Source of the DNA: Brevundimonas sp. AAP58
GTDB taxonomy: Bacteria > Pseudomonadota > Alphaproteobacteria > Caulobacterales > Caulobacteraceae
NCBI RefSeq assembly: GCF_001295975.1
Contig: NZ_LJHU01000075.1
Location: forward strand, 1-64,000
DNA length: 64,000 nt
Direction: 5' to 3'
The notes under the pieces are model-generated. The model was not told the DNA's origin. It did no database searches and saw only the letters and a list, made by a program, of their open reading frames with translations. Position 1 is the stretch's first letter. The number at the start of each line of letters is the position of its first letter. This document shows, piece by piece, positions 32,262 to 40,152 of this stretch. Position numbers and translations under genes: made by a program.

Positions 32262-33626
32262 ATGGCTCGAGACGGCGCGATCTATGTCTGTCAGTCCTGC
32301 GGGGCAGTCCACGGCAAGTGGTCCGGCCAGTGCGGCGCATGCGGCCAGTGGAACACCATCGTCGAGGAGAGCCGGTCAGCCCCACCGGGTGCGCTGAAGC
32401 CTGCTGCTACGGCTCGCAGCCGGGGCCTAGCCTTCGAGTCGCTGCAATCAGAAACGCCGGAGCCACCACGGATCGTCACCGGCGTGACCGAGTTCGACCG
32501 CGTCTGCGGCGGCGGCGTGGTGCCGGGCTCGGCGATCCTGCTCAGCGGCGACCCCGGCGTGGGCAAGTCCACCCTGCTGCTCGACGTGGCCGGCCGCGCG
32601 GCGCTCGCGGGCAAGCGTGTCGCCTACATTTCCGGCGAGGAAGCGATCGAGCAGATCCGAAGCCGGGCCAAGCGTATGGGCCTGTCCTCCGCACCCGTTG
32701 AACTGGCTAGCGCTACGGCTCTGCGCGAAATCCTCGGCACACTGAAGCGCGAGACGTTCGACATCGTCATCATCGATTCCATCCAGACCCTGTGGTCCGA
32801 CGCGCACGAGGCCGGGCCGGGCTCGGTCACCCAGGTCCGCGCCTGCGCCGGAGAACTGGTGCGGCTGGCCAAGGCCGGCGGCCCCGCGCTGGTGCTGGTC
32901 GGCCATGTCACCAAGGACGGCCAGGTCGCCGGCCCCCGCGTGGTCGAGCACATGGTCGACGCCGTCCTCAGCTTTGAGGGCGAGCGCGGCTACCCCTTTC
33001 GCATCCTGCGCGCCGGCAAGAACCGCTTCGGCGCCACCGACGAGATCGGCGTCTTCGAGATGGGTGACGCAGGGCTCTCGGAGGTCTCCAACCCCTCGGC
33101 CCTGTTCCTGGGCGAATCCAAGGAGCGCGCGCCCGGCTCGGCCGTCTTCGCCGGCATCGAGGGCAGCCGCCCTGTGCTGGTCGAGGTCCAGGCCCTGGTC
33201 GCGCCCTCCGCCTACGGCACGCCCCGCCGCGCCGTCATCGGCTGGGACACCGGGCGCCTCGCCATGGTTCTGGCGGTGCTGGAGGCCCGCTGCGGCGTCG
33301 GCTTCGGCAATCAGGACGTCTATCTGAACGTCGCCGGTGGCTTGCGCATCAACGAGCCCGCCGCCGACCTCGCCGCCGCCGCCGCGCTGATATCCTCCGT
33401 CACGGACACCCCCCTGCCCCAGGGCTGCATCGTCTTCGGCGAGATCAGCTTGTCCGGAGAGGTCCGCGCCGTCGGCCGCGCCGAGGCCCGCCTGCGCGAG
33501 GCGCAGAAGCTCGGCTTCGACCGCGCCCTGTCGCCGCCCCTGACCGTCAAGGGCGGCGGTGTTTCGGTCACACCCGTCAGCCGTCTGACCGAGGCCGTCG
33601 AACGAATCTCGCAGAACAGGTATTAG
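32262..33626 (+). CDS. radA: DNA repair protein RadA
   Basis: 454 residues. The N-terminal C4 zinc finger is YVCQSCGAVHGKWSGQCGAC, followed by Walker A GDPGVGKSTLLLDVAG at about 95, the RadA motif KNRFG, and a C-terminal Lon-like domain (VGFGNQDVYLNVAGGLRINEPAADLA, FGEISLSGEVRAV). RadA is a RecA-like helicase that extends recombination intermediates by branch migration. Length is standard. The gene lies between the lipid operon and cvpA on the same strand. No LexA box was found before it. Confidence 0.95.
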   Translation: MARDGAIYVCQSCGAVHGKWSGQCGACGQWNTIVEESRSAPPGALKPAATARSRGLAFESLQSETPEPPRIVTGVTEFDRVCGGGVVPGSAILLSGDPGVGKSTLLLDVAGRAALAGKRVAYISGEEAIEQIRSRAKRMGLSSAPVELASATALREILGTLKRETFDIVIIDSIQTLWSDAHEAGPGSVTQVRACAGELVRLAKAGGPALVLVGHVTKDGQVAGPRVVEHMVDAVLSFEGERGYPFRILRAGKNRFGATDEIGVFEMGDAGLSEVSNPSALFLGESKERAPGSAVFAGIEGSRPVLVEVQALVAPSAYGTPRRAVIGWDTGRLAMVLAVLEARCGVGFGNQDVYLNVAGGLRINEPAADLAAAAALISSVTDTPLPQGCIVFGEISLSGEVRAVGRAEARLREAQKLGFDRALSPPLTVKGGGVSVTPVSRLTEAVERISQNRY

Positions 33627-33652
33627 GGCGGCATGGCCTTAGCCGCTGACGC

Positions 33653-34249
33653 ATGACCGGGTTCGACGCCTTCGCCTTGCTCGTGATCCTCGCCTCGGCC
33701 GCGGCCGGCTGGGTGCGCGGCGGCACGCGCGAGATCATCACCCTGCTCAGCTTCGTTCTGGCGGCCTTCATCGCCCTGGTCGCCCTGCCGCTGACCGCGC
33801 CGATCGGTAGAGCGATGATCGATCCCGACTGGGCTGGCTCCATCTTCGCGGCCATCGTGTCGTTCCTGCTGATCTACTTCGGCATCCGCCTCTTCGGCTC
33901 GGTCCTGTCCAAGAAGGCTCAGGCCCACCCTACACTGGGCGGCGTCGACCGGTTCCTCGGCATTCTGGTCGGCTCCGGTCGGGCCCTCGTGCTGCTGGGG
34001 GCCATCCATCTGGTCATCGTCGCCGCCTTGCCCGGCGAGCGCACGCCGCGCTGGCTGTCGGAAGCGGCCTTGCGGCCGATCAGCGCCGGGGCCGCCCGCG
34101 CCATCCAGATCATCCTCCCGGGCATCGGCCGGGGTGCCGACGCCATCAGCCCTGTGGTGGATTCGTCCGTTCGCAGAGGCTTTTCGGACGATCCCGCCTT
34201 GCCTGAACCGCAATCCGAGCCTACGTCGCCGCCTGCCGCCGCCCAATAG
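33653..34249 (+). CDS. cvpA: CvpA family membrane protein
   Basis: 198 residues with four hydrophobic helices: FDAFALLVILASAAAGWVRG, LLSFVLAAFIALVALPL, IFAAIVSFLLIYFGIRLF and a later one around GRALVLLGAIHLVIVAALP. The TREIITL stretch after the first helix is typical of CvpA. CvpA is needed for colicin V production in E. coli and often precedes purF, as here (28-base gap). The role in purine supply or envelope is not settled. The C-terminal tail is cytoplasmic and Pro-rich. Confidence 0.88.
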   Translation: MTGFDAFALLVILASAAAGWVRGGTREIITLLSFVLAAFIALVALPLTAPIGRAMIDPDWAGSIFAAIVSFLLIYFGIRLFGSVLSKKAQAHPTLGGVDRFLGILVGSGRALVLLGAIHLVIVAALPGERTPRWLSEAALRPISAGAARAIQIILPGIGRGADAISPVVDSSVRRGFSDDPALPEPQSEPTSPPAAAQ

Positions 34250-34277
34250 AGTTTCGCCTGTCATCGGAGCCCCCACG

Positions 34278-35792
34278 ATGATCAGCCTTGACCACGCCAT
34301 CGCCTCTCCCGTCGTGCACCGCGAGCACCATCGCGACGCCGACGACGACCGCCCGCGTCTGGAGTGCGGCGTCTGCGGCGTCTGGGGCGCGCCCAACGAC
34401 GAAGCCTCCTCCATCGTCGCTCTGGGCCTGCATGCGCTTCAGCACCGGGGGCAGGAAGCCTGCGGCATCGCCTCGGTCAAGGCGGCCCGCTTCCACACCG
34501 AACGCCACATGGGCCATGTGGGCGAAGCCTTCGGCGGCTCGGACCTGCCGACCCGCATGCCCGGACCAGCAGCCGTGGGCCACACCCGCTATTCGACTGC
34601 CGGCGGGTCGTTCCTACGCAACATCCAGCCGATGTTCGCAGATCTGGACCAGGGCGGCATTGCCATCGCTCACAATGGCAACCTGACCAACTTCCACTTT
34701 CTGCGGAACCAGCTGGTCGGCGAGGGCTCGATCTTCCAGTCGACATCGGACAGCGAGGTCATCCTCCACCTGATCGCCCGCAGCCGGAAGGCCAAGATCG
34801 TCGATCGCTTCATCGACGCCCTTGCCCGTATTGAGGGCGGATACGCCCTCGTCGCCCAGACCCGCACCAAGATGATCGGCGCGCGCGATCCGCTCGGCAT
34901 CCGGCCGCTCGTGCTGGGCCAGCTCGGCGACGCCTACATCTTCGCGTCCGAGACCTGCGCGCTCGACACCATTGGCGCCACCTTCGTGCGTGACGTCGAG
35001 CATGGTGAGGTCGTGGTGATCGACCATGAGGGCGTCCGCTCGCTCAAGCCCTTCCCAGCCCGCGCCGCCCGCCCCTGCCTGTTCGAATACGTCTACTTCT
35101 CGCGTCCCGACAGCGTCGTGAACGGCAAGTCCGTCTATGGGGTGCGCAAACGCATGGGCCAGGGCCTGGCCCAGGAACACGCGGTCGACGCCGACGTCGT
35201 GGTGCCGGTGCCCGACTCCGGCGTACCCGCCGCGCTGGGTTATGCGCAGGAGAGCGGGATCCCCTATGAGATGGGCATCATCCGCAGCCATTACCTGGGG
35301 CGCACCTTCATCCAGCCCAGCCAGGGTGCCCGCCAGAAGGGCGTGGCCATGAAGCACAGCCCCAATCGCTCGGTCATCGAAGGCAAGCGCGTCGTGCTGA
35401 TCGACGACTCCATCGTACGCGGCACCACCTCGGTGAAACTGGTCCGCGCCGTTCGCGCGACGGGGGCCAAGGAAGTCCATCTCCGCTCGGCCAGCCCGCC
35501 GATCCTCTGGCCCGACTTCTATGGCATCGACATGCCCGAGCGCGAGCAACTAATCGCTGCCAACAAGTCCATGGAGGAGATGCGCGAGTATCTCGAGGTC
35601 GACAGCCTCGGCTTCCTCTCGGTGGAGGGCCTATATCGCGCGATGGGCGAGGAGCGCCGCGATCCCGCCAGCCCTCAGTTCACCGATCACTACTTCACCG
35701 GCGATTACCCCACCCGCCTGCTCGACCGCGAGATCGAGGAAGGCGGCCGCGACCTGACCAGCAAGCAACTATCCCTGCTGGTCAGCGCTTAA
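34278..35792 (+). CDS. purF: Amidophosphoribosyltransferase PurF
   Basis: 504 residues. Catalytic Cys30 in LECGVCGVWG becomes the N-terminus once the ~29-residue propeptide is removed. The glutaminase domain shows HALQHRGQEACGIAS and GHTRYSTAG. The phosphoribosyltransferase domain carries the PRPP loop RVVLIDDSIVRGTTS, and YFSRPDSVVNGKSVY lies between. The enzyme makes 5-phosphoribosylamine from PRPP and glutamine, the first committed step of purine synthesis. A longer upstream frame would overlap cvpA and is not used. Confidence 0.95.
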   Translation: MISLDHAIASPVVHREHHRDADDDRPRLECGVCGVWGAPNDEASSIVALGLHALQHRGQEACGIASVKAARFHTERHMGHVGEAFGGSDLPTRMPGPAAVGHTRYSTAGGSFLRNIQPMFADLDQGGIAIAHNGNLTNFHFLRNQLVGEGSIFQSTSDSEVILHLIARSRKAKIVDRFIDALARIEGGYALVAQTRTKMIGARDPLGIRPLVLGQLGDAYIFASETCALDTIGATFVRDVEHGEVVVIDHEGVRSLKPFPARAARPCLFEYVYFSRPDSVVNGKSVYGVRKRMGQGLAQEHAVDADVVVPVPDSGVPAALGYAQESGIPYEMGIIRSHYLGRTFIQPSQGARQKGVAMKHSPNRSVIEGKRVVLIDDSIVRGTTSVKLVRAVRATGAKEVHLRSASPPILWPDFYGIDMPEREQLIAANKSMEEMREYLEVDSLGFLSVEGLYRAMGEERRDPASPQFTDHYFTGDYPTRLLDREIEEGGRDLTSKQLSLLVSA

Positions 35793-35853
35793 GGCCGCGA
35801 GCCCGAGAAGTGGTCGCCGGTTTTCGGGCAAGCTCGCGGCCCACAGGAACCTG

Positions 35854-36204
35854 ATGCAGACCCAACTCGGCTACTTCAGCCTCGAAACCCTCGACGTCGC
35901 CAAGGCAAAGGCCTTCTATGGTGCGCTGTTCCGCTGGACCTTCGACGCCGAGGCCTCCACGGCGACCTACGCCCACGTCGCCGGCTCCAGCCCCGCCTTC
36001 GGTTTCACCAAGGTCGAGCGAACCCACGGCCACGCCAACCTCTATTTCCAGGTCAACGACATCGACGCCGCCTGCGCTCGGGTGACCGAACTCGGCGGTC
36101 GCAGCGCCGTGCCGTCCGACAGCCCGTCGGGCCGCTCCGCCACCGTCCAGGATGACCAGGGCCTGGCGTTCAGCCTGTGGCAGCCCGCGCCGAGTTACGT
36201 CTGA
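35854..36204 (+). CDS. VOC family protein (glyoxalase/bleomycin resistance fold)
   Basis: 116 residues, a single vicinal-oxygen-chelate unit. It begins TQLGYFSLETLDVAKAKAFYGALFRWTFD and ends with FQVNDIDAACARVTELGG and VQDDQGLAFSLWQP, matching the beta-alpha-beta-beta-beta repeats of the superfamily. The enzyme activity, metal and substrate cannot be told from sequence. It is followed by the SDR gene after 39 bases and could share its transcript. Confidence 0.8.
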   Translation: MQTQLGYFSLETLDVAKAKAFYGALFRWTFDAEASTATYAHVAGSSPAFGFTKVERTHGHANLYFQVNDIDAACARVTELGGRSAVPSDSPSGRSATVQDDQGLAFSLWQPAPSYV

Positions 36205-36243
36205 CCGCATGGCGAAGCGGATCAGCACGCGCTATCAGGCGGA

Positions 36244-37002
36244 ATGACCGACGACGCCCTCCCCCTCGACGACCGCATCGCGCTTGTGACCGGTGCCTCG
36301 CGCGGTATCGGGTACCAGAGTGCGCTGGCGCTGGCGCTGGCCGGTGCACACGTCGTCGCTACGGGCCGCACGCAAGGCGCTCTGGAGGAACTGGACGACG
36401 CCGTCTATGCCGCCACCGGCCGGCACGCGACGCTGGTGCCCTTTGATCTGGTCGACGGCGGCAGCATCGACCGGCTGGGCGGCGCGATCTTCGGCCGCTT
36501 CGGCAAGCTCGACATCTGGGTCCACGCGGCCGCGACCCTGGGCGCACAGGGCCTGACCCCTGTCAGCCACATCGACCCACGCGGCTTTGCCAAGATCGAA
36601 AAGACCAACTTCACGGCCACCTATCGCCTGATCCGCTCGCTTGAGCCTCTGCTGCGCCAGTCCGACGCCGCCCGCGTCATCCACCTGACCACCAGCCTCG
36701 CGCGCGAGCCCAAGGCCTTCTGGGGCCTTTATGCCGCGACCAAGGCGGGGGCCGAGGCCATGATGCTGTCCTGGGCCGACGAGATCGAGACCACCAACAT
36801 CCGCATCTCAGTCCTGGACCCAGGGCGGATGCGCACCCAGATGCGCGCCCAGGCCTTCCCGGGCGAAGACCCCGAAACCCTGACCCATCCGTCCGAGATC
36901 GGCCCGCTGATCGTCGAGCTGGCGCGCGGCGACCGCACGCCGCCGCAGCGCGTCTCGTTCAAGGAATGGAAGGCCGCGCTGCCGCCGGAAGCGCTTATCT
37001 GA
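36244..37002 (+). CDS. SDR family NAD(P)-dependent oxidoreductase
   Basis: 252 residues. The cofactor motif TGASRGIG is at about residues 16-23, and the catalytic Tyr-x-x-x-Lys is in LYAATKAG near residue 160. The proline-containing VLDPGRMRTQMRAQAFPG after it fits classical SDRs. Family members of this type are often annotated as oxoacyl-carrier reductases or as YciK-like short-chain dehydrogenases; the substrate is unknown. It converges on dksA with a 3-base gap. Confidence 0.85.
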   Translation: MTDDALPLDDRIALVTGASRGIGYQSALALALAGAHVVATGRTQGALEELDDAVYAATGRHATLVPFDLVDGGSIDRLGGAIFGRFGKLDIWVHAAATLGAQGLTPVSHIDPRGFAKIEKTNFTATYRLIRSLEPLLRQSDAARVIHLTTSLAREPKAFWGLYAATKAGAEAMMLSWADEIETTNIRISVLDPGRMRTQMRAQAFPGEDPETLTHPSEIGPLIVELARGDRTPPQRVSFKEWKAALPPEALI

Positions 37003-37005
37003 CGA

Positions 37006-37440
37006 TCAGTCGTCGCGGTGGACACGCTCGCGGCGTTCATGCCGCTCCTGGGCCTCGACCGACAGGGTCGCGGTCGGGCGGGCCTCCAGACGGCCCAGGC
37101 CAATCGGCTCACCGGTGTCCTCACAGTAACCGTACGATCCGTCCTCGATGCGGCGAAGCGCGTCGTCGATCTTGGAGATCAGCTTGCGCTGCCGGTCGCG
37201 CGTGCGCAGCTCAAGCGCTCGATCCGATTCGGATGAGGCCCGGTCCACCAGGTCCGGATGGTTCTCGGTCTCAGCCTTCAGATTGACGACAGTGCCTTTG
37301 GACTCACGAAGGATCTCGTCCTTCCACGCCAGCAGCTTGGACTTGAAGTAGGCCAGCTGCCGTTCGTTCATGAACGGCTCGTCCTCGGTGGGCCGATAAC
37401 CGGCCGGTTCGTCCGATGGGACCGAAGCTAAAGCGGTCAT
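37006..37440 (-). CDS. dksA: RNA polymerase-binding transcription factor DksA
   Basis: 144 residues from ATG 37440. The coiled-coil region (NERQLAYFKSKLLAWKDEIL) and the DxxDxA tip (DLVDRASSESDRALELRTRD) are conserved, followed by IDDALRRIEDGSYGYCEDTG and IGLGRLEARPTA. The classical four-Cys zinc site is reduced to a single Cys in YGYCEDTGEPI. Forms with fewer cysteines are known for DksA-like proteins. It binds the polymerase secondary channel and with ppGpp tunes rRNA and amino-acid promoters. A frame extending to 37560 adds no family-like sequence. Confidence 0.92.
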   Translation of the reverse strand: MTALASVPSDEPAGYRPTEDEPFMNERQLAYFKSKLLAWKDEILRESKGTVVNLKAETENHPDLVDRASSESDRALELRTRDRQRKLISKIDDALRRIEDGSYGYCEDTGEPIGLGRLEARPTATLSVEAQERHERRERVHRDD

Positions 37441-37619
37441 CGCACTCACACTCAGAACAACGCCCCCCGTGGCGTTGTTCGGCGTATAGGCAGGTCCGAG
37501 ATTCCCGGCAACACGGTTCTCGATTCCGTGATCGCGGCGATGCCTGGGTTGCGCGATCACCGTGACATTTCTTCATCACCCGGTTCGTCGATCCGGGATA
37601 ATTCCGGGAATACTGGCGC

Positions 37620-38048
37620 TTATGCTGCGCTGCGGCGAACCTCGGCCTTGGCCAGCTCGACAGCGGCGCGCAGGTCGATCTGATCCAGCAGGCCGGTCAG
37701 GGCCGGATCGGGATCTTCCGGGCGTTCCTCCCGCAGCGACCGCGACAGCCGCTCCAGCGACGCCTCCCCGCTCTCCCCAGCCAGAAGCGCCAGCTTGAGC
37801 TCATCCAGCCGGTCCAGTAGGCCGCCGCCGCGGCGCACCGCCCGCCGACGCCGCTCGGTCGCGCTCTCGACGCCCTGGAGCGCCATCAGGGCGGAGACGT
37901 TGGACACGCCTGACGCCGTGGCCGCAGACTGAGCCGGAGCTGTTGATCCGGTGCCCGTCCCTTGGGAGACGGCGAACCCGCCCGTCGCCGCTCGCGCCGG
38001 GCGGCCGGGGGCCGTCGGGCCGGGACCATAGGGGCCGGTGATCTTCAT
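37620..38048 (-). CDS. fliX: Flagellar assembly regulator FliX
   Basis: 142 residues. MKITGPYGPG opens a low-complexity N-terminal region; the C-terminal helical part has ALMALQGVESATERRRRAVRRGGGLLDRLDELKLALLAGE-type sequence that defines FliX in Caulobacterales. FliX couples assembly of the early flagellar basal body to FlbD, the activator of the sigma-54 promoters such as those at 22.5 kb. It is divergent from flgI, as in Caulobacter. The shared 182-base gap contains GGTTAAC at 38102-38108, at most a CtrA half site. Confidence 0.88.
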   Translation of the reverse strand: MKITGPYGPGPTAPGRPARAATGGFAVSQGTGTGSTAPAQSAATASGVSNVSALMALQGVESATERRRRAVRRGGGLLDRLDELKLALLAGESGEASLERLSRSLREERPEDPDPALTGLLDQIDLRAAVELAKAEVRRSAA

Positions 38049-38230
38049 CGCGGAGCGCTCCGAGCCATGACCTCACCTTCGGCGAGCGACCGTCACCGTT
38101 TGGTTAACGCCCCGGCAGGATTTGCCCACACGCGAAGGCGCGCATATCTCAAGGCATTGTCCTTGCTCCACATTTCATCCGGCATGCCTTCTGCATCGCG
38201 CCTTGCGAACGCGTTGTCGAAAGACCGTCC

Positions 38231-39337
38231 ATGCAGAAGTTGCTCACCGTCCTCTTTGCCCCGCTCGCCGCATCGCTGGCGCTCGCTGGCCCGGTGATGG
38301 CCCAGTCGCGCATCAAGGACATCGCCTCGATCGAGGGCGTACGCTCCAACCAGCTGGTTGGCTACGGCCTTGTCGTTGGCCTGAACGGTACGGGGGACAG
38401 CCTTCGCAACTGTCCCTTCACCCGCCAGTCGCTGGAAGGCATGACCGAGCGCCTGGGCGTCAACATCCGCGGCGCCAACGCCAATTCCAAGAACCTGGCC
38501 GCCATCATGGTGACGGCCGAGTTGCCACCCTTCGCCACGCCGGGTGCCCGCATCGATGTCTCGGTCTCCAGCCTTTGCGACGCCCGAAGCCTGCTTGGCG
38601 GCACCCTCCTGGTCACCAGCCTGCAGGGCGCGGACGGCGAGGTGTATGCGGTGGCGCAAGGCTCGATCCAGACGGGTTCAGTATCGGGTTCGGGCGCATC
38701 CGGCTCCTCGGTCACGCGCGGCGTCCCGACCGCCGGGCGCATCGCCTCGGGAGCCACGGTCGAGCGCGAGACGGGTTTCAACCTCGACAGCATGCCCGAG
38801 GTCCGGTTGACCCTGCGCAATCCGGACTTCACCACGGCCCAGCGCATCGCCGCCGCCATCAACGCGACCTACCCCTCGACGGCCTTGGCGGAGAACGGCT
38901 CCGTGGTAGCCCTGCGCCCGCCCCCCGCGCTCGGAATGGCCGCCTTCATCAGCCGGGTGGAGAACATGCCCGTCGCCGTCGACACCCCCGCCCGCGTCAT
39001 CATCGACGAGGTCAACGGCGTCATCGTGATGGGCGAAAACGTACGCATCTCCACCGTCGCCATCGCCCAGGGCAACCTGACCATCTCGGTCCAGGAGAGC
39101 CCCCAGGTCAGCCAGCCCGCCCCCTTCAGCCAGGGCCAGACTGCCGTGGTTCCCCAGTCCGACGTGACGGTGGAAGAGGAACTCGGCCGCGAGATCCGTC
39201 TGGTGAACGGCTCGACCTCGCTGTCCACCTTGGTGGAGGGTCTGAATGCGCTGGGCGTCTCGCCCCGCGACATGATCTCCATTCTCCAGGCCATCAAGGC
39301 GGCAGGTGCGCTGCAGGCCGACATCGAGGTGATCTGA
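38231..39337 (+). CDS. flgI: Flagellar P-ring protein FlgI
   Basis: 368 residues. A signal peptide (MQKLLTVLFAPLAASLALAGPVMAQ) is followed by SRIKDIASIEGVRSNQLVGYGLVVGLNGTGD, the universal start of mature FlgI. Further motifs are NSKNLAAIMVTAELPPFA, INATYPSTALAENG and the C-terminal STLVEGLNALGVSPRDMISILQAIKAAGALQADIEVI-type end (partial strings quoted). FlgI forms the periplasmic P-ring bushing around the rod. Its TGA overlaps the ATG of the rod-binding gene by one base. Confidence 0.94.
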   Translation: MQKLLTVLFAPLAASLALAGPVMAQSRIKDIASIEGVRSNQLVGYGLVVGLNGTGDSLRNCPFTRQSLEGMTERLGVNIRGANANSKNLAAIMVTAELPPFATPGARIDVSVSSLCDARSLLGGTLLVTSLQGADGEVYAVAQGSIQTGSVSGSGASGSSVTRGVPTAGRIASGATVERETGFNLDSMPEVRLTLRNPDFTTAQRIAAAINATYPSTALAENGSVVALRPPPALGMAAFISRVENMPVAVDTPARVIIDEVNGVIVMGENVRISTVAIAQGNLTISVQESPQVSQPAPFSQGQTAVVPQSDVTVEEELGREIRLVNGSTSLSTLVEGLNALGVSPRDMISILQAIKAAGALQADIEVI

Positions 39338-39654
39338 TGAGCGACCTCGCCGTCTCCCCCGCCCTGCTCCAGGCCACTCCGGCAGCGCCGAACGGCGCCG
39401 ACGCCCGTCGCATGCGCGAGACTGCCGAGCAGTTCGAGGCTTCCTTCCTGTCCCAGATGCTCAAGCCCATGTTCGAGGGCCTCGACACCAACGGCCTGTT
39501 CGGCGGCGGCGAGGCCGAGGCGACCTGGCGCAGCTTTCTGATCGACGCCATGGCCCAGCAGACAGTACGTGCCGGCGGCATCGGCCTGGCCGATACCGTC
39601 ATGGCCGAGATGATCCGCATGCAGTCTGAACAGACCGCCGGAGCCACCGCATGA
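39337..39654 (+). CDS. flgJ: Rod-binding protein, FlgJ N-terminal domain type (CheL-like)
   Basis: 105 residues. It matches only the rod-binding half of FlgJ: RRMRETAEQFEASFLSQML, PMFEGLDTNGLFGGGEAEATWRSFLIDAMA and GGIGLADTVMAEMIRMQ. The peptidoglycan hydrolase domain of enteric FlgJ is absent, as is usual in alphaproteobacteria, where the gene has also been called cheL. It probably acts as a rod cap in the periplasm. It sits between flgI and the FlgN/FlbY-like gene with overlaps at both ends. Confidence 0.85.
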   Translation: MSDLAVSPALLQATPAAPNGADARRMRETAEQFEASFLSQMLKPMFEGLDTNGLFGGGEAEATWRSFLIDAMAQQTVRAGGIGLADTVMAEMIRMQSEQTAGATA

Positions 39655-40091
39655 CCGCCGACCCGACCACCGCGACCGCCTATCTGCGACGCCTGACGGA
39701 TCTGACCGACCGCCTGACCGCCCGGCTGGAAAAGGAAACCGACGCCTTCGCCTCGCGCCGCCCCCAGGAGGTCGCCGCCGGTCTCGCCGAGACCCAGGAA
39801 CTGGCCAACGCCTACCGCCGCGAGACCGCCCAGGTGAAGGCTAACCCCGGCCTCATCGCCTGTGCCCCCGCGACCGAGCGCACCGCCCTGATCCGCGCCA
39901 CCGAGGCCTTCGAGGCCGCGCTGGCCATCCACGCCCGGACGGTCGAAGCCGCCCGCAGCGTCTCCGAGGGCCTGGTTCGCGCCATCGCCCAGGAGGTCGC
40001 AAGCGCCCGCGCGCTCGGCACTGGCTATGGTGCCACCGGCCAGGCCCATTCCGGCGACAGCCGCGCGGTCACGCTCAACCGCACTGCCTGA
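39651..40091 (+). CDS. FlgN/FlbY-like flagellar protein
   Basis: 146 residues, almost entirely helical, starting at ATG 39651 inside the preceding stop. Heptad-like stretches run from YLRRLTDLTDRLTARLEKET to ETQELANAYRRETAQVKAN, and a second helix covers ATEAFEAALAIHARTVEAAR. This layout and the position after flgI and flgJ fit the FlbY protein of Caulobacter and FlgN-type export chaperones of FlgK/FlgL. By-eye identity is limited, so the name is provisional. Confidence 0.65.
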   Translation: MTADPTTATAYLRRLTDLTDRLTARLEKETDAFASRRPQEVAAGLAETQELANAYRRETAQVKANPGLIACAPATERTALIRATEAFEAALAIHARTVEAARSVSEGLVRAIAQEVASARALGTGYGATGQAHSGDSRAVTLNRTA

Positions 40092-40152
40092 CAGCCTGCG
40101 TTAACCGCGCCTCTGCGGTGAAGTTTAAGGGTTCGATGGCAAGGTTCAGCCC